Below the pieces are notes generated by a model that did no database searches, had not been told where the DNA came from, and saw only the letters and a list, made by a program, of their open reading frames with translations. 64,000 bases of DNA, from contig OY987246.1 in the NCBI GenBank assembly GCA_963920765.1, positions 4,714,501 to 4,778,500 on the forward strand. Direction: 5' to 3'. Source of the DNA: Ulota crispa. Taxonomy: Eukaryota > Streptophyta > Bryopsida > Orthotrichales > Orthotrichaceae. This document shows positions 10,981 through 23,700 of this stretch, in pieces; within the stretch, counting starts at the first letter, position 1; each line of letters opens with the position of its first letter. The translations under genes and the position numbers were made by a program.

Positions 10981-11592
10981 TTCATATATCATTAGGTGGT
11001 CTACTTAATGATCATTTTATGCCCTAAATTCACTATATGTTGCCTTGATTCTGTACATGTGTCAATTTGATTAAAAACATCTTCGAATAATGTTGGTATT
11101 CATGTAAGGCAATGCAGATCAGAACCGCCTAATTACTCTTTGGAGGTCGCCTTAAATTAGCATTTTCCCCATGATAGTGCTCCTTGTCTAAATATATTAC
11201 TAGTTCTAATTTCTTACAACTGGGTCTGAATCTAATTGTCACAATTACAATGAATCATGTCTAAATACTGCAGGATTTCTCTAATCGCAAACAAGTGGAA
11301 GCCTGAAACCGGGGTGCAGGTTACGTGAAGTTTGATTTATGGCTGAGACTAGACCAAGAGTTTGAGTTAGGGTCGCTTCACATTATGGTCAACCAAGTCA
11401 TGAGATCATGGGATTGAGTGGTCAAATTTAATTGAGAGGTCAAAGCAATGGGTTGAAAATAGGTAATAGAATATATTTTTTGAAGATTTTGGCTGTTCTT
11501 ATTGAGAAGTCTCCGCAAAGGTCAAGTTTAAAACCCAAGTTCAAAATCAAAACTCTTAACAATGAACTTCCACAATCATTTAACTCTTAAGC
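10981..11592. other. spacer, no feature seen
   Basis: This is AT-rich spacer without recognisable genes or repeats. Confidence 0.4.
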
Positions 11593-11721
11593 CACTACAA
11601 GAAAACCATGGTCAAATCTACAAAAATATAACAAAGATTGTGACCTAATCTACGAGATATTGTAAATTAGGTCACAATCTTTGTTAACTTTTTGTAGATT
11701 TGACCATGGTTTCTTGTAGTG
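11593..11721. mobile_element. CACTA-type hairpin MITE
   Basis: The element starts CACTACAAGAAAACCATGG and ends with the complement CCATGGTTTCTTGTAGTG. CACTACAAGAAA is the canonical plant CACTA (CMC) terminus. The arms pair over almost the whole 129 bp, and AGC lies on both sides (11590-11592 and 11722-11724), giving the expected 3-bp target duplication. Confidence 0.95.
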
Positions 11722-12154
11722 AGCATTGGGGGGGGGTGTATTTGCGGGGATGCAAATCGTCCCCTTTGGCGTTTAAGGGTTATCATGAATGGTCCTAGTG
11801 TGAAGCCTCTAAAGGCCAAGCCCAAAGTCCAAATGAACAACATTCATTAGGCCTTCCAAATCTAATAATTGAGATCTTGTCTTTATGATTGTTTATGAAA
11901 AAAATTAACTCCTCTCTCCATTTTTGCTTGGTCCAAACTTCTTTTGAGAGGCCATTGTTTCAAATGAAAGAGTGATGCCATGGAGAGTGAAGGACTTTTG
12001 ACCTCTAAGGTGAAAGGTCAAGAGGCCAAAGTCTTTGTTTCTTGCAATCTTATATTCTTATTGAATACCTCCATACCTTTTACCCATATGTCTTGGAGTC
12101 TCTCTTATGCCCGCATCTTTTGGAATTCTTGCCATATATGCACAATTGCTATCT
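11722..12154. other. spacer with an unpaired TTAA-type end
   Basis: GGCGTTTAAGGGTTA near 11768 looks like the right end of a TTAA-type element whose left end is missing. The rest is plain spacer. Confidence 0.3.
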
Positions 12155-12232
12155 TTAACCCCTAAATGCCCACGGTGTCAAATTTCAATGCTAAAAACAC
12201 CACATTTTGGTGTCATGGGTATTTAGGAGTTG
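12155..12232. mobile_element. very short TTAA-type MITE
   Basis: The left arm TTAACCCCTAAATGCCCACG and a mirrored right arm (TGGTGTCATGGGTATTTAGG) leave almost no loop in a 78-bp hairpin. The right TTAA has decayed. Confidence 0.6.
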
Positions 12233-13748
12233 TGCCCTAGTTTATCTTTTATAGTTTGCATTTCTTGTACTTTTTTAAAATATGTGAGATTGACCAACTT
12301 ATACTTATATAATTATGTTGTTACAAAATCCACTTTGCTATAAAGTTAACCAAGAAGAGGTAAAAATTAGTAGATTTTATTTCTAAGATGAAAAAAAAGT
12401 GTAATTTAGTCCTACATTTATTCTTTGTTAAATGATTTTCACTAAATCAAAATAAACAATTCAATAGTTGACCAACATCCAAGGATTAGCTTAGGATTGG
12501 ATGGATATGGATTGGATGGATATGGATTGGATGGTTTGAATACATGGGTTTTAAATTCTGAATGATTGTGTATGTATTTGGAACATGGTTGGAGTAGTGG
12601 GCAACATTAGGGTGGTTCAAAGGTAGAACGACACTTTCTACAAATGTTGTTCCATGTTATTTGTGACTTGCATTAATCACAAAAATTTGTCTCATGCTTG
12701 TGCACCTTTCACCTCCCCAACTCTCCTTTAATTCCTCCCTGGTTCCTTTCATCCCTTTTTCAATTCCTTTTAACCCCTAAAGGACCAAAGTCTTCTCAGG
12801 GGATTTTTGGGATTTTGGGTAGACTTGTGTGACCTCGATTTTTGACATGATTTTTTGAAACATTCTATGGGTGTGTAGGAATGTATAAGGTTTGTGGGAT
12901 GCAAAAAATCATGTGATTATGTCACATGGTTCACAAGTTATGGGTTTTTATTGATCAAAAGTAGTTTGAGGGGTACCTTGGGCAAGGGACAAAATATTGA
13001 CTTTGGAGGGGAGGGAACAAGGAGAGGTTGCCACATGTTGCTCTGGTGGTCCCTATTACTTTGTCATTGTCCCCTTTCATTTCCAACTAGGAGGTTAGAT
13101 TGGGCTTTGGGATCTTTCAAATTTTAGAGATTTTGAGTTTTTTAACTTCTTTTTTTTACATTTGAAGTACATGTTTATTTTCAAACACAGCATTTGGATT
13201 TTCCATATCTAAAAACATGTGGTGGGAAACTTCAGTCAAAAATGTCATAGTGTATTGGCAATACTTGTCATACAGTGGCATTGCAATGTTTTTTAGGATG
13301 TGTTCCATGTCTTTAATTGCCTTGAAAATTGGTGAACAAAGGTCTACCTTGATTACCTATAAGTTAAAATTACAAATTCACGGTCTATAGTGCAAAAAGA
13401 TCAGCAAATGGCGGTCAAAGCCATCTGAAATTTTTGGGCACCATGAAAAAAAACAAAAAATTCTCTTCAAATGCTCATGATTTTCAATCCGTACAGTCAA
13501 ATGTCACAAAAATTTTACCACTTCTTCCTCTACAAGTGCATTACAAAATCCTATGGTTAGATTTCCAAGAAAAGAATTTTGTTGGAATTTTTTGTGAACA
13601 CAGCAATAGGGGTAGTTTTGAATGGTTTTTGGCAGAAAATGGCCTTGGTAGTTTAGGGAACAATGAAAGGATTTTTTTTTTTTTTTTTTTTTTTTTGCTA
13701 AGATTGCATCAAGCACAAAAATCATTTGCATAATAACAACAAATGTGG
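12233..13748. other. AT-rich spacer with a minisatellite and a lone TTAA-type end
   Basis: ATTGGATGGATATGG is repeated nearly three times at about 12495-12534. At 12770 a left end, TTAACCCCTAAAGGACCAAA, of the TTAA group appears without a matching right end before the next element. The short open frames here carry no recognisable protein. Confidence 0.4.
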
Positions 13749-14689
13749 TTGAACCCCTAAAGGACCAAGCCCTTTTTTCTACCAAAATCACTAAAAATTG
13801 CCACTTCTAGGAGGTTTAGTAAAAAGGATTTTACATTTTGTTTTTGGGAAATCCAACCATAGGGTCTTGCCCCAGACTAGAAGAGGTACTTGCGGGAAAA
13901 AAACAGCTCATTCCAAATGGAGAGGAATGAGATATTTACATCTAATTAAAGTGAAAAAAATAGTTTTTTTCCATGCTGCCCAAAAATTTTAGAAGCCTTT
14001 GACCACTCTTATAACAAAAAAACTGCTCTACCCAAAGTTGCACTTTATTTTTTCCATGTAAGAGATCAAGTTAGGTAAGTGTGGGAGAATTTTCAAATCA
14101 ATTGGAACTATACAACACATGGGAAAAATAGTAAGTAAAAAGAATTAGAGAATGAGTCAAATCATTAAATTGTTAAGAATTTAACTATTGAAATGAAAAA
14201 TGCAAATTCCAAAGGTTATAATGTTGTGACAAACAATCTACTTCTTTTTGTTTAATTTTTTTCCAAAATATTGAAAATTGAGTAAAATAAGGGACTTCCA
14301 AAGTTTATTTTAGAGTAGAGAATCCATAACTGCCCGCAAACAAAAACTCCTCATAACTTTCATGTCATTGATTGAAATTGAATGATTCAAAGCTTCTCAT
14401 GTATAAAAAAATCTAAAGAACCAGTTTCAAAATTTTATTTTATAAAAATGTAATTTTTAAAAAAGTTTTTTGGATTGTTTAGATGGGCAGCCCTCCCCAA
14501 ATTCTCATAAATTCATGCATAACTTCTTCATCAAATGTTGGAATGAAGAACAAATTAAATGCCCACATGGATCTTTGAATTCTCCACCTTCAGTAAAAGT
14601 TTTAGAAAATCTCACAAAGTAGTTTAGCCATAGGTACATGCCCAAAGTCCAACTTGTCCCCAAAGGAACAATGGTCCTTTAGGGGTTAA
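13749..14689. mobile_element. long TTAA-type element, copy 1
   Basis: This 941-bp non-coding element has left end (TTGA)ACCCCTAAAGGACCAAG and right end GGTCCTTTAGGGGTTAA. It matches 39275-40341 along most of its length, for example CTAGAAGAGGTACTTG and GAATGATTCAAAGC. No transposase is encoded, so it is either non-autonomous or an eroded full element. Confidence 0.8.
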
Positions 14690-15242
14690 GTTCTTGCAAA
14701 TGGATGTCAAAACTTTGTAGAAGAATGCTACAAAGGATTTCTAGTCATTTACACACTTTGAAAAGATATTTTACAAAAGCCATGTACGAAGTACTCTACA
14801 AATGCATAAAATCCTGAATTTCAAATTCTATTTTTGTTTTAAATTTATGAAAACTCTTCATTATTGATCTCAACTCAGTTTGAAAGAATCCTTACCCTTT
14901 ATGTGAGTTACGGGCTATGCCAAGTTCCATTCGTAGCAAGAATACACACATATCTATATACATATATTTTTCAAGCTCCCCAACAATAATTCCATGATGT
15001 TGGAGGACTAGTAAAAACATTGAATTAAAAAGAAACAAAAAGAAAGCTTCACTCAAAAAAAGGAATTAAATATATTTAATCAAAGAACATAGCCATGTTT
15101 TGCAAATGCAATGTTTTATTTCACTTCTCTAAACTATCTATGATAAAATTATAATGCAACATTTACAAACCAAAAACTCCATTCATCTCAAAAGCAAAAG
15201 TACAAACTCCATTTTCCATGAAAAAAATCCATCTTATTTTAA
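14690..15242. other. spacer, no feature seen
   Basis: This is AT-rich spacer without recognisable features. Confidence 0.4.
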
Positions 15243-15568
15243 TAAAGGGAAAAATTTCATGGGTACAATTGAAGTTTGGAGTATTTACAAAGATATCCTT
15301 ATTTTTTCAAAAATTGCACAAACACCTTTGGACCAAACTTTTCAAGTGTTTGTTTTGTTGTGCATGCCACTTCCCTTCTAACTTCTTTTGTGTGCATGTT
15401 GCTTCTTTTTTGTTCCATAGAATCCCCTTCTTCAAAATTGATCATGAAGAAAATACAAGCATAACAAATGAATGCCTAAAATTTATGGTACATGTGTAAT
15501 TTCTGAAAAAGCAGGGGTATCTATGTAAATATTGCAAACTTCATGTGTATCCATGAAATTTCCCTTTT
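15243..15568. mobile_element. foldback MITE with AAAGGGAAAA ends
   Basis: AAAGGGAAAAATTTCATGGG on the left is mirrored by CCATGAAATTTCCCTTT on the right. Further pairing runs through the GAAGTTTG and AGTATTTACA words. Flanking TTATTTTAA and TTTATTTAA are an imperfect 8- or 9-bp target duplication. The three overlapping 62-93 codon frames inside are not genes. Confidence 0.7.
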
Positions 15569-16249
15569 TATTTAACATAAAAAATGTCAATAAATTAATA
15601 TGAAGCAACCTCAATGTAGAAGAAGAAATTTTCAATGTTATGATCAATTATCTTGAATTTGAGGCTTGTTTTCGAATTTTTCGCAATCATGTAAAGTGGG
15701 AGGATGTAGACCATTATTGATGCTACATTAATAAATGGCATTCCCACTCAACCGCCAACGCCAATTGGTATTTAACCAAAGTCATAATTTTTTCTAAGAA
15801 CGTCCTAACTAAGCCCTAAATATATGAGGCACCAAATTCTGGTAGTTTTTACACTAGAATTTTATGCTTTAGATATTTAGGGGTAAACCGTTCAAGGCCA
15901 ACAAAAAAGGAATATTTTTAGAATCTCTAACATGGATAAAAATAGGAGATGGGTATGAGTTTTAGTTTCCTCTATCGTAAGACGATGGTGCCAAGTGCAT
16001 ATGATATTTTCAAGAAATACTTACGTGTAATAAGTTTCTTAATTTATATCATTTTTAACAAAAATAAAAATAAAGGCTTACAAAGGAAAATTTTCTTTCA
16101 TGTGTTCTTTTATTCTTTTGTTCACCTTTTTTATTAGTCAATTGAAGGTGAAAATCAACAACACAAAAAGTCCTTTTTCCATTCTTAATAGTTTGTCCTT
16201 TGTTAATATATGAGTGAAAGAGATGAAGATGACACATAATTAGGATGAA
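15569..16249. other. spacer, no feature seen
   Basis: This is AT-rich spacer. Two short overlapping frames on opposite strands near 15950-16240 have no coding character. Confidence 0.4.
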
Positions 16250-17253
16250 TAAGGTAGGAGGCTTGAATTTGGTTTGGGCATTTTGAATTGCTCATGTAGA
16301 ACTACTAGAAATGGTGTAGAGAGCTTCATTAATGAATTACCTTTTCTATGTTGAGAAGTTGTCTTTGTACATGCACCCTTTTAGAGATCCAATAGAGTGA
16401 CAAAAGGTAGTGCTCAGTATGCTTATTGGTCATAATTGAGTTCAATTTTTTTTTTTGAGTAAAATATAAATATATGTCATACAAAAATAACTCAAAACAT
16501 GTGTTCAATCATGTGTTCAATCATGACTTGAGTATTGGAATATGGAATGGGTGCTTGCACATTTTAACCCTTAAGCGCCGAGGATATTTTTTGTCCTCCA
16601 GCTCCAAAAAAAACTTTTGTATCCTAGAAAAAAGTTTTATTTTGTCTAATTTTTTTCAAAAGTGATCATAAACACATGGTCCATCATGGAATGCAAAAAC
16701 TTACTTTATTAGATGCAATCATATTTTTAGGTAACCTATTTTGTAATAAGATTCAAAAACAGGGTGTTAGGTCCCAAGCTACCCTTCTTGCAATTTTCAT
16801 GAGGGCATCATGCACTATTGACTTTTACAACTTTAGGAAATAGTATTTTAGTTGCTAGACATTGCCAATGATCAAATGGACATTGAAGAGAACTATAATT
16901 AGGCTGGTCATGATGACCAGCTCAACGTTTAAGGGTTAAAGGACTTATTAGAGCATTCTCAAATTTGTGGTGGTTAATTTTTGGACTCATGTGCTCTATT
17001 TACAAGCCGCAATTAATCCATAAGTGCTAGAGCCAATGGTCCAATATAGCTACCTATGCACCTTTTGCTTTAATTAATTGTAGTTAATTCATACTAACTC
17101 AGAAAATTTCAAATTAAATGGCCATAGAATTGTTTCTTCTTTACTCTACCAAAAATATTTCCAAAAAAGTAGTTCCAAATTGCTAAGCTGACCCGATTTT
17201 TCCACAGGTGTCCTCTTTCCCTCAGATGGTCCATTCATGGGCCTCCTCCCTTA
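16250..17253. mobile_element. MITE, TAAGGTAGGAGGC-ended, with nested TTAA element
   Basis: The left end is TAAGGTAGGAGGC and the right end GGCCTCCTCCCTTA. The interior outside 16564-16939 aligns with 56957-58015, which carries a different nested insertion. Without the nested TTAA element the host element is about 630 bp. Confidence 0.7.
16564..16939. mobile_element. TTAA-flanked MITE nested in another element
   Basis: The ends TTAACCCTTAAGCGCC and CGTTTAAGGGTTAA are mirrored, with TTAA on each side. The related copy of the host element at 57258-57261 has a single TTAA at the matching point and no insert, which shows that TTAA was duplicated on insertion here. Confidence 0.9.
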
Positions 17254-17390
17254 GCTTCATATTGAAACGAATCTTTAGTTCATGAGAAGCAAATTTAGTG
17301 TCAGTATGTGAATGGTGGCTTTCATGCATTGATGACATCGGCAAAATGCTGCATGCATGAGTGATTTTTAATTCATCTCCAAGTTCACTT

Positions 17391-17737
17391 GCTTGCAGGA
17401 GAAGAGACCCAACACAGAAGTTTATAAGTTTCAGCTTGATATATTTTGTGAGCCACAGGTAAGAAAGCGTTGGAGTGTTTTAATTGAAAGCGCCATGTTG
17501 TTCAACGTAGTTTCTTTCGACACACGTTTTCAGGATGCAAACAAACACAAGCCAAGTCAAAAATCTTGGGAGTCAAGAAAATCTAAGATCTACCAGTATC
17601 ATCAATTCGAGACGAACTCAACTAAGGAGGAGCATGGGTTTTACCAGAAGTGTGCAAATTGTTTGGGCCCACCAAGTAGAGATTCTACTCACTTACAAAA
17701 TCTGGCTAGCCCTGAGCAAAGCCATGGTAGGACCTAA
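17391..17737 (+). other. possible exon pair or coilin 3' untranslated region
   Basis: On the plus strand TTGCTTGCAG precedes an open stretch ending in CCACAG|GTAAG at 17459, and TTTTCAG at 17528-17534 precedes a second open stretch to a stop at 17735-17737. Joined, they read without a stop and include KFQLDIFCEPQ and QKCANCLGPP. I recognise no family. The stretch overlaps the coilin stop codon antisense and may be only its 3' untranslated region read backwards. Confidence 0.25.
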
Positions 17738-20700
17738 GGCGCCTGTGCGCAGATAACGATGCCGAATGATGGGAGGAGCACGCACCCGAGGAGTTTTCTT
17801 GCCATTTTCTGCAACTACTATTTGACTGGTCGATCTTTGGGCACCATCAGCAGGTGCTAAACCACCACAATAATTCTGCGCTTCCAACTCTTTGCCAGCT
17901 CTTAAAGAGAGCTCAAGTTTCTTATTATTGATCTCTTGAGAGAGCATGTCTTGCCAATCTGCACCAGAAAAATCAAAGGAGAAACAAAATAGTCATTCAA
18001 GCTAGGTCATAGACAAGCCACAATCCCTTTCTTGTTTGCAGTAACTTGCAGATTAAGGTAGCGGCACCATAACCGTCACACTAAGGGTTTTGAACATGAT
18101 GATTATTAATAAACATCTAGCAAATTATAGGATCCTATTAGCAAGAGAAAAGTGATGAGTTTGCACTTTTTGATGTATTATTTGGATACTGTGAGAATAA
18201 GTTGTGAATTTTTTAAGAGCCGACTGCTATTGCACCTAATATCAACACTAAGGTTTCATGTTCACATGTTATAAATCCTTGTAATTACATCTATTCACTT
18301 CCAGAGACTTTCCAAGATTTTAGAGGTGATGGTTATAGGTACAGTGATGGTTATAAGTGTTGCTACCTTATAATGAAATTCACACATGGTTACCGGTATT
18401 CAATTTCCAGTCTCGAAAAATGAAGGTTGTAGAAGTACCTGCGTCGGTTGTTTGATACAAAACCGGCTCTGATTGCATTGTAAAAGAGAGCCCTGTCTCT
18501 CCTCCATCACCTGCAGCTCCAAGTTCTGCATGATCATTATGTGTTTTGTCTACACTTGATGCTGCATTCAACAACTGGACATGTACAGTGGGTTCCACAG
18601 GCTCTTGAGAGACTGTTATAAGTTGCGGAGATTTGATCGGAACGTCGATAGTCGTTGCATTCACATCAGTAGACTCCAGCGAATTAGGGTTCACTTGGAC
18701 AGGCCCTTCTTCCATGACTCTCACCTCCATAAGTGTGGCGAGACTGGCCTGAGAAAAACAAGGATAAGCACTTAATAAGTTCCCAAAACTGAAATCGAGA
18801 AAAATCCTAAAACCAACTGGACAGGACGAGCATGAACCGGTGCAAAGTACACCTCCACTAATACTATAATTCGGAAGAGAAATTCGTTGCTACGAGCAAT
18901 CAGTGATTCACTTACACATACCTCCAGCGTGCCATCTGAGGTATAAGGTGGCAAAAACACATCCTCATTCAAGCTTCCGTCCTCGACTTCAGGCAGTTGA
19001 GCATGTATTTGGTACTCGGGTACTGGTGCCAAAGTAATCATCGTACTTACACCATCGTACATGGAAACTTTCCCGACCTGAAAACGTCGAGTTCTCAGAA
19101 ACACAAATCCTTGACAAGATAGTAAATGAAAAGCATGATATCAAAAAGCGTGAATTGCATTTATTTGCACAATAACAAAGACATGGAGGCATTCGTGTCT
19201 ACATACACGCCAGTTGGAAATACCCAACTGTTTAATGAGGAAACTGATGCAGAAACTCACCCTATAACTAGAAAGTTCTGGAGTCCAGAAAGCTGTCAGC
19301 TCTACCAATTTGTATGCCAAAAGATCTCCTATCTGGTATAAGAGGTACCATTTATCTCACATTAGCAGATTTCGTCAAACGATAAACATAGGAAACAAAG
19401 CAATAAATACAATCTGAATAACCTTCTGCAGCAAGCCTCTTTGCAAATGCAAAATTCTAATTATCCTACAGATATGGTACTATAAAGCCTAATCTTGAGG
19501 AATGAAGAAATATTGGCTGATATACAGTTTACAGCCAGCCTTCTGAAACAGAGATGCTACAGCAGGAGGTAGAAAGAGAAGCATACCAAAGGAATACGAC
19601 TGAGAAGAGGAAACTTTTCGAAATCAATCACGTTCGCAACATAATTGGCACTAGGTGATTGTTCCACTGCATCCTCTGCGTATCTATTCTTTGTCATACC
19701 ACTCCTGTTGTGGTCATCATCGTAATATCTGTCTCGAGATTTTTCTTGACCCCAGGCTTGTCCCTGTTTTTTGCAGCGGACTTCAGTATACGACAGCAAA
19801 ACACGCTGCACATATGTTGAACATTCCCATCCTCAGTCGCAAAAAACTAAGATTCCTTGAAACAACGATAATAACAGCTAAATACAAATTTCGGAAACAA
19901 ATTCTCCCAGCATAGGTCAGCCAGTTTATCAAAGACAAAGGACACAATTATATGGCGTATTCTCAATATAAACATGCACAGTATTTACTGTAGATGGTTT
20001 CAACTTAAAGAATTCTAAAGCGTACCACTTAGGAACTCTGAAACGGGTTGACTACAGTACGATTTATGAAATTTCCTTCACTACCTCTTTCCACAGAGCT
20101 GAGAAGACTTACCGCTGCATAACGCCCTTCATCTCTTGCATCTGCATCATATAGAAAATCCTATGAGATAACATTGAGTCTAAAATTTGACAGCATGAGA
20201 AACTAGACCAATATCAAGAAACAGAGCGCATGAGCGATATTGATTAAGTAAAAGATGTAGAAGAAAAGAACTTAATACATGAATAAGAGAAAATGCTTGA
20301 TTGGACTAACAAACAATATGTGAATCAACAATGAAGGTTGAAATACCGTCAACATGCTCAAAGCGGATGTGACCAGGAGCACACATTCTAGGCAGAATTT
20401 CCTCTTCTGCTTCTGCTTCTGCCTCTGCCTCTGTCGCTGCCTCTGCCACTGCCACTTCTTCGACTTCTGCCTCTGCCTCGGTCTCGGTCTCGTCGTCTGA
20501 AGTTTCAGATCCACTGGAATCTGTTCGATCCTTCAGCTCTGTTTGTTTTAATTGCTGTGTCTTGACACCATCTTTCTTTACCACTTCGCCATTCTATAAC
20601 CATAAGAACATTCCGGGATTAACATAAAGACAAAATAGACTCAATTTCAGGCGTCAAAATAAAATCTCGATATGAAAAATCTGGATCCATACTTATTATA

Positions 20701-23700
20701 CTCCACTGAAAAATTAGAGACAGCCAACATCAAGAAAAAGACTAACCTGTCCATGTTCACGAAGCCACCTCCTCTTAGCCTTTTTCCTTCGTGCACTCCT
20801 ACTAGGCCTCTGCCAGGACATCAATTGACCATCCGTCAAAATCATAGTTCATTGCAACGCCTAGAACTCTTCACAATACATAAAAAACCAGTACTCAAGC
20901 TAGTAAAGAAGCTGCTGAATTCAGAAAAACAGAAAAAACAAGTAATAATCCGTTCTTGATAAGACGTTCAAAAATATGCTTTAGAAAGCAATTCAATCAT
21001 ATGTTGAGAAGTAGAAGAGTGCAACCTTCTCTGCAATGGCCTGCTCAGTAGCTTTTTCATCATTGGAAGGACTGCCATTGTTTCCCTCCGATTCATTGCT
21101 GCCAACAACGTAACTTTAACAAGTCAATTTGATGCAGGGATTGAAAGATTATGACACATGTAAAACAACCGTAAGTTAGGTGGTTTTCATAGATACGTAG
21201 GGCATTCTGAACAACCAAACATGGTTATGATACGCTCAATGCACGATCGTATAAAATACAAAACCAGCATGAAATAAACGACACTCTCACGAAGACAGTG
21301 TAAGATCTTGTCAGTATCTAAGGATCAAGATTCGTAGCCATCAAGACAGTCATGCATTAACTACACGTATTTGTACCTCGATCGACTAAACGTATTGACT
21401 GTTTGTCCTACAAGACGCTCGGAGAAAGTTATCATTAACGCAGCGAGCTCTATCAGAATTTTCGCAATATATGAAATGCTCCTATCCTAGGATCAAGGTC
21501 ATGGTAACAATTCGAACCTTAATCCATGATATCTTATAGACCCATTACATAATTCTCGGAGTACTCTACGTACCTTAATCGTGCGCTGATTATTTTAAGA
21601 ATGATGACATTACGGCTCTTTGCCATATATTTACATTTATCAGAACGTTGACATACCTCGTCTCTTTCAGCAGCTCTATTTCATGATTATCATGGTTTGT
21701 GTCCTGCCGCTTCCTGGATTCCTCTTTCTTCCGACTTGATTCTGGTTTCAACTTTTGTGATCCTGATTCGATTTCGTCAGGTAATCCTAGGTTTTCTTTC
21801 TCCTTCACAGGTTTCACTTTTCTGAACAGTACGGAGGCAAGCGAGTAACGTGTTAAAAAGTGCATACCATAGAATTTTGACTGACTCTATAAAATTGCAC
21901 ATGATCTCTGTCGATACACTAAAGTCACACCTGCATGTTAGTAGCCTCGCCTTAGTCCCCCTTCTACCTACAGCGGAGACGGTTATCAAGCGGCCCAGCG
22001 CCCACCCTGGGCAGCACAAGTCCCCTAGTAAATAACCAATTAGGACAGATTAAACTAGTGCCTGGGTAACAAAGTTCTAGCTTCTGCAAAAGAAACAATA
22101 AAGTCCAATGAAGGTTCTTCCAGCTTAGAAATCACCTACCAAAAGTATGGAAACCATCGTACTCTACGGAGTTGAGCTATAAGTAGCGATAAGATATGAG
22201 TCAAAGGGAAACTCTGAGTCTAAAGCTCAACCGAGGTACCTCCGTTTGCCAGGTGCTGCGTCCTGCGCATTTGTCTCTATCGGTGAAGTCGTACCCGCAG
22301 AGTCTACATTTGGTTCAACATGTTCCAATAATTCTCTGATCTTCTTTTTCTTTTTCTTTTTCTTCTCAGATTTTGCAGAATCTCCTCCATCTATGTGCTC
22401 TGATCTTGGCAAGCTCTCAAGCACATTTAACTCAAGAGCCACAAGCTGGCTATTTCCATGGTCACCACGTGCTCCTTTATCGTGTTTTTTCTTTCCCGAG
22501 GACTTTTGCTTCTTGAACTTCGAGGGTTCCGAATCTATCCCTTCTATACACATTCTAGATTTAGAAGTTGGGACTACGAGATCGTTTTGCCTGCACAACA
22601 AGTGTCCACGACCAAAAACAGCGTCACAATCGGTTGGGCTATTGATAACAGGAAACCTCGCATTCATCAAAAGAGCTAGATAGAAAGAGATTTCTTACAA
22701 GCAAAGAAAGGTATATTTGCGTCACCTCCCAAGGGCTCAATACTCAGTCCAGAATAAAGATTAATAGGCTTATTCATCCATGAAAAGGTACATAGATAAG
22801 TCGAGTTCTCACTTGTGTGAATCGGTAAGGGTACGTTTTCGCTTCTTTCCACTCGACTCCTGCATCCCTAATCTCTTCCATTCATCAGACCTCAAAGAGA
22901 ACTCAGCATCTCCATCATCAGAAAGCTTACGCTGGTAAGCTCTTGCCTCTTCTTCAAACTCATCGATCGCGCTAAGTCCTCCACGACCAAGACGGTATGC
23001 ATGGTCAAGTTCCTCATTATCTACAGAAAGGCTGTTTGTGAGAAGCTCCCTTGATTGTACTCTCGAAACCCGTTCGTGTTTCCGACTCACCCTGCCAAAT
23101 GTCAAGCTGTGTGAGTTAATCAAACTCAATTAAGTTGATTATAATCGTACAATATTCAGAATACACTAAACGCTTAACCCTTAAAGGATGTTGCCTACCA
23201 AAAGTGTTGTATGTATTTGTACAAGAATCATTTAATACTTGAAGAAATGACTTTATGACATATGTCAACAATTTCCCAAAAAAATCCTAGTAGACCAATA
23301 GTATGTCTATGACTTGGCTTGAAATTTACAACTCCAATGGAATTCATGTGCTATCCAAATACCCCATCCGTATATAACACAAGAGTTCGTATACAAAACA
23401 ACAACATCCTTTAGGGGTTAATCATGTATTGCAAAACTCTATACCTTACACTTAATTGCTCGTGAGACTAAGCGAATACTTGAATCACTTATTTCTGCAA
23501 TGTCTCAGTCACCAGTGAGGCTTAACGAGTGCAAACATGGAAAAGCGTAGAGAATATGAAAACAAATACAGATTTCTACACCTGACGATTTCTGAATCCT
23601 GAAGAATTCGAGCAGGCTGTCCGGGAGGTAGTACAAAACCACGCATCTGCACAGAATCATGGACACCCGATCAATCGTCCAATAAGGTCGAGTTTACACG

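Noticed and set aside
20272-20514. 80-codon minus-strand frame rich in RQRQRQ and KQKQK
   Set aside because: It is a second reading frame of the Glu/Ala-rich coilin exon 8; the in-phase exon joins cleanly to its neighbours.
22246-22683. 145-codon plus-strand frame with a poly-Phe run
   Set aside because: It is the antisense shadow of coilin exon 4 and its poly-Lys tract.
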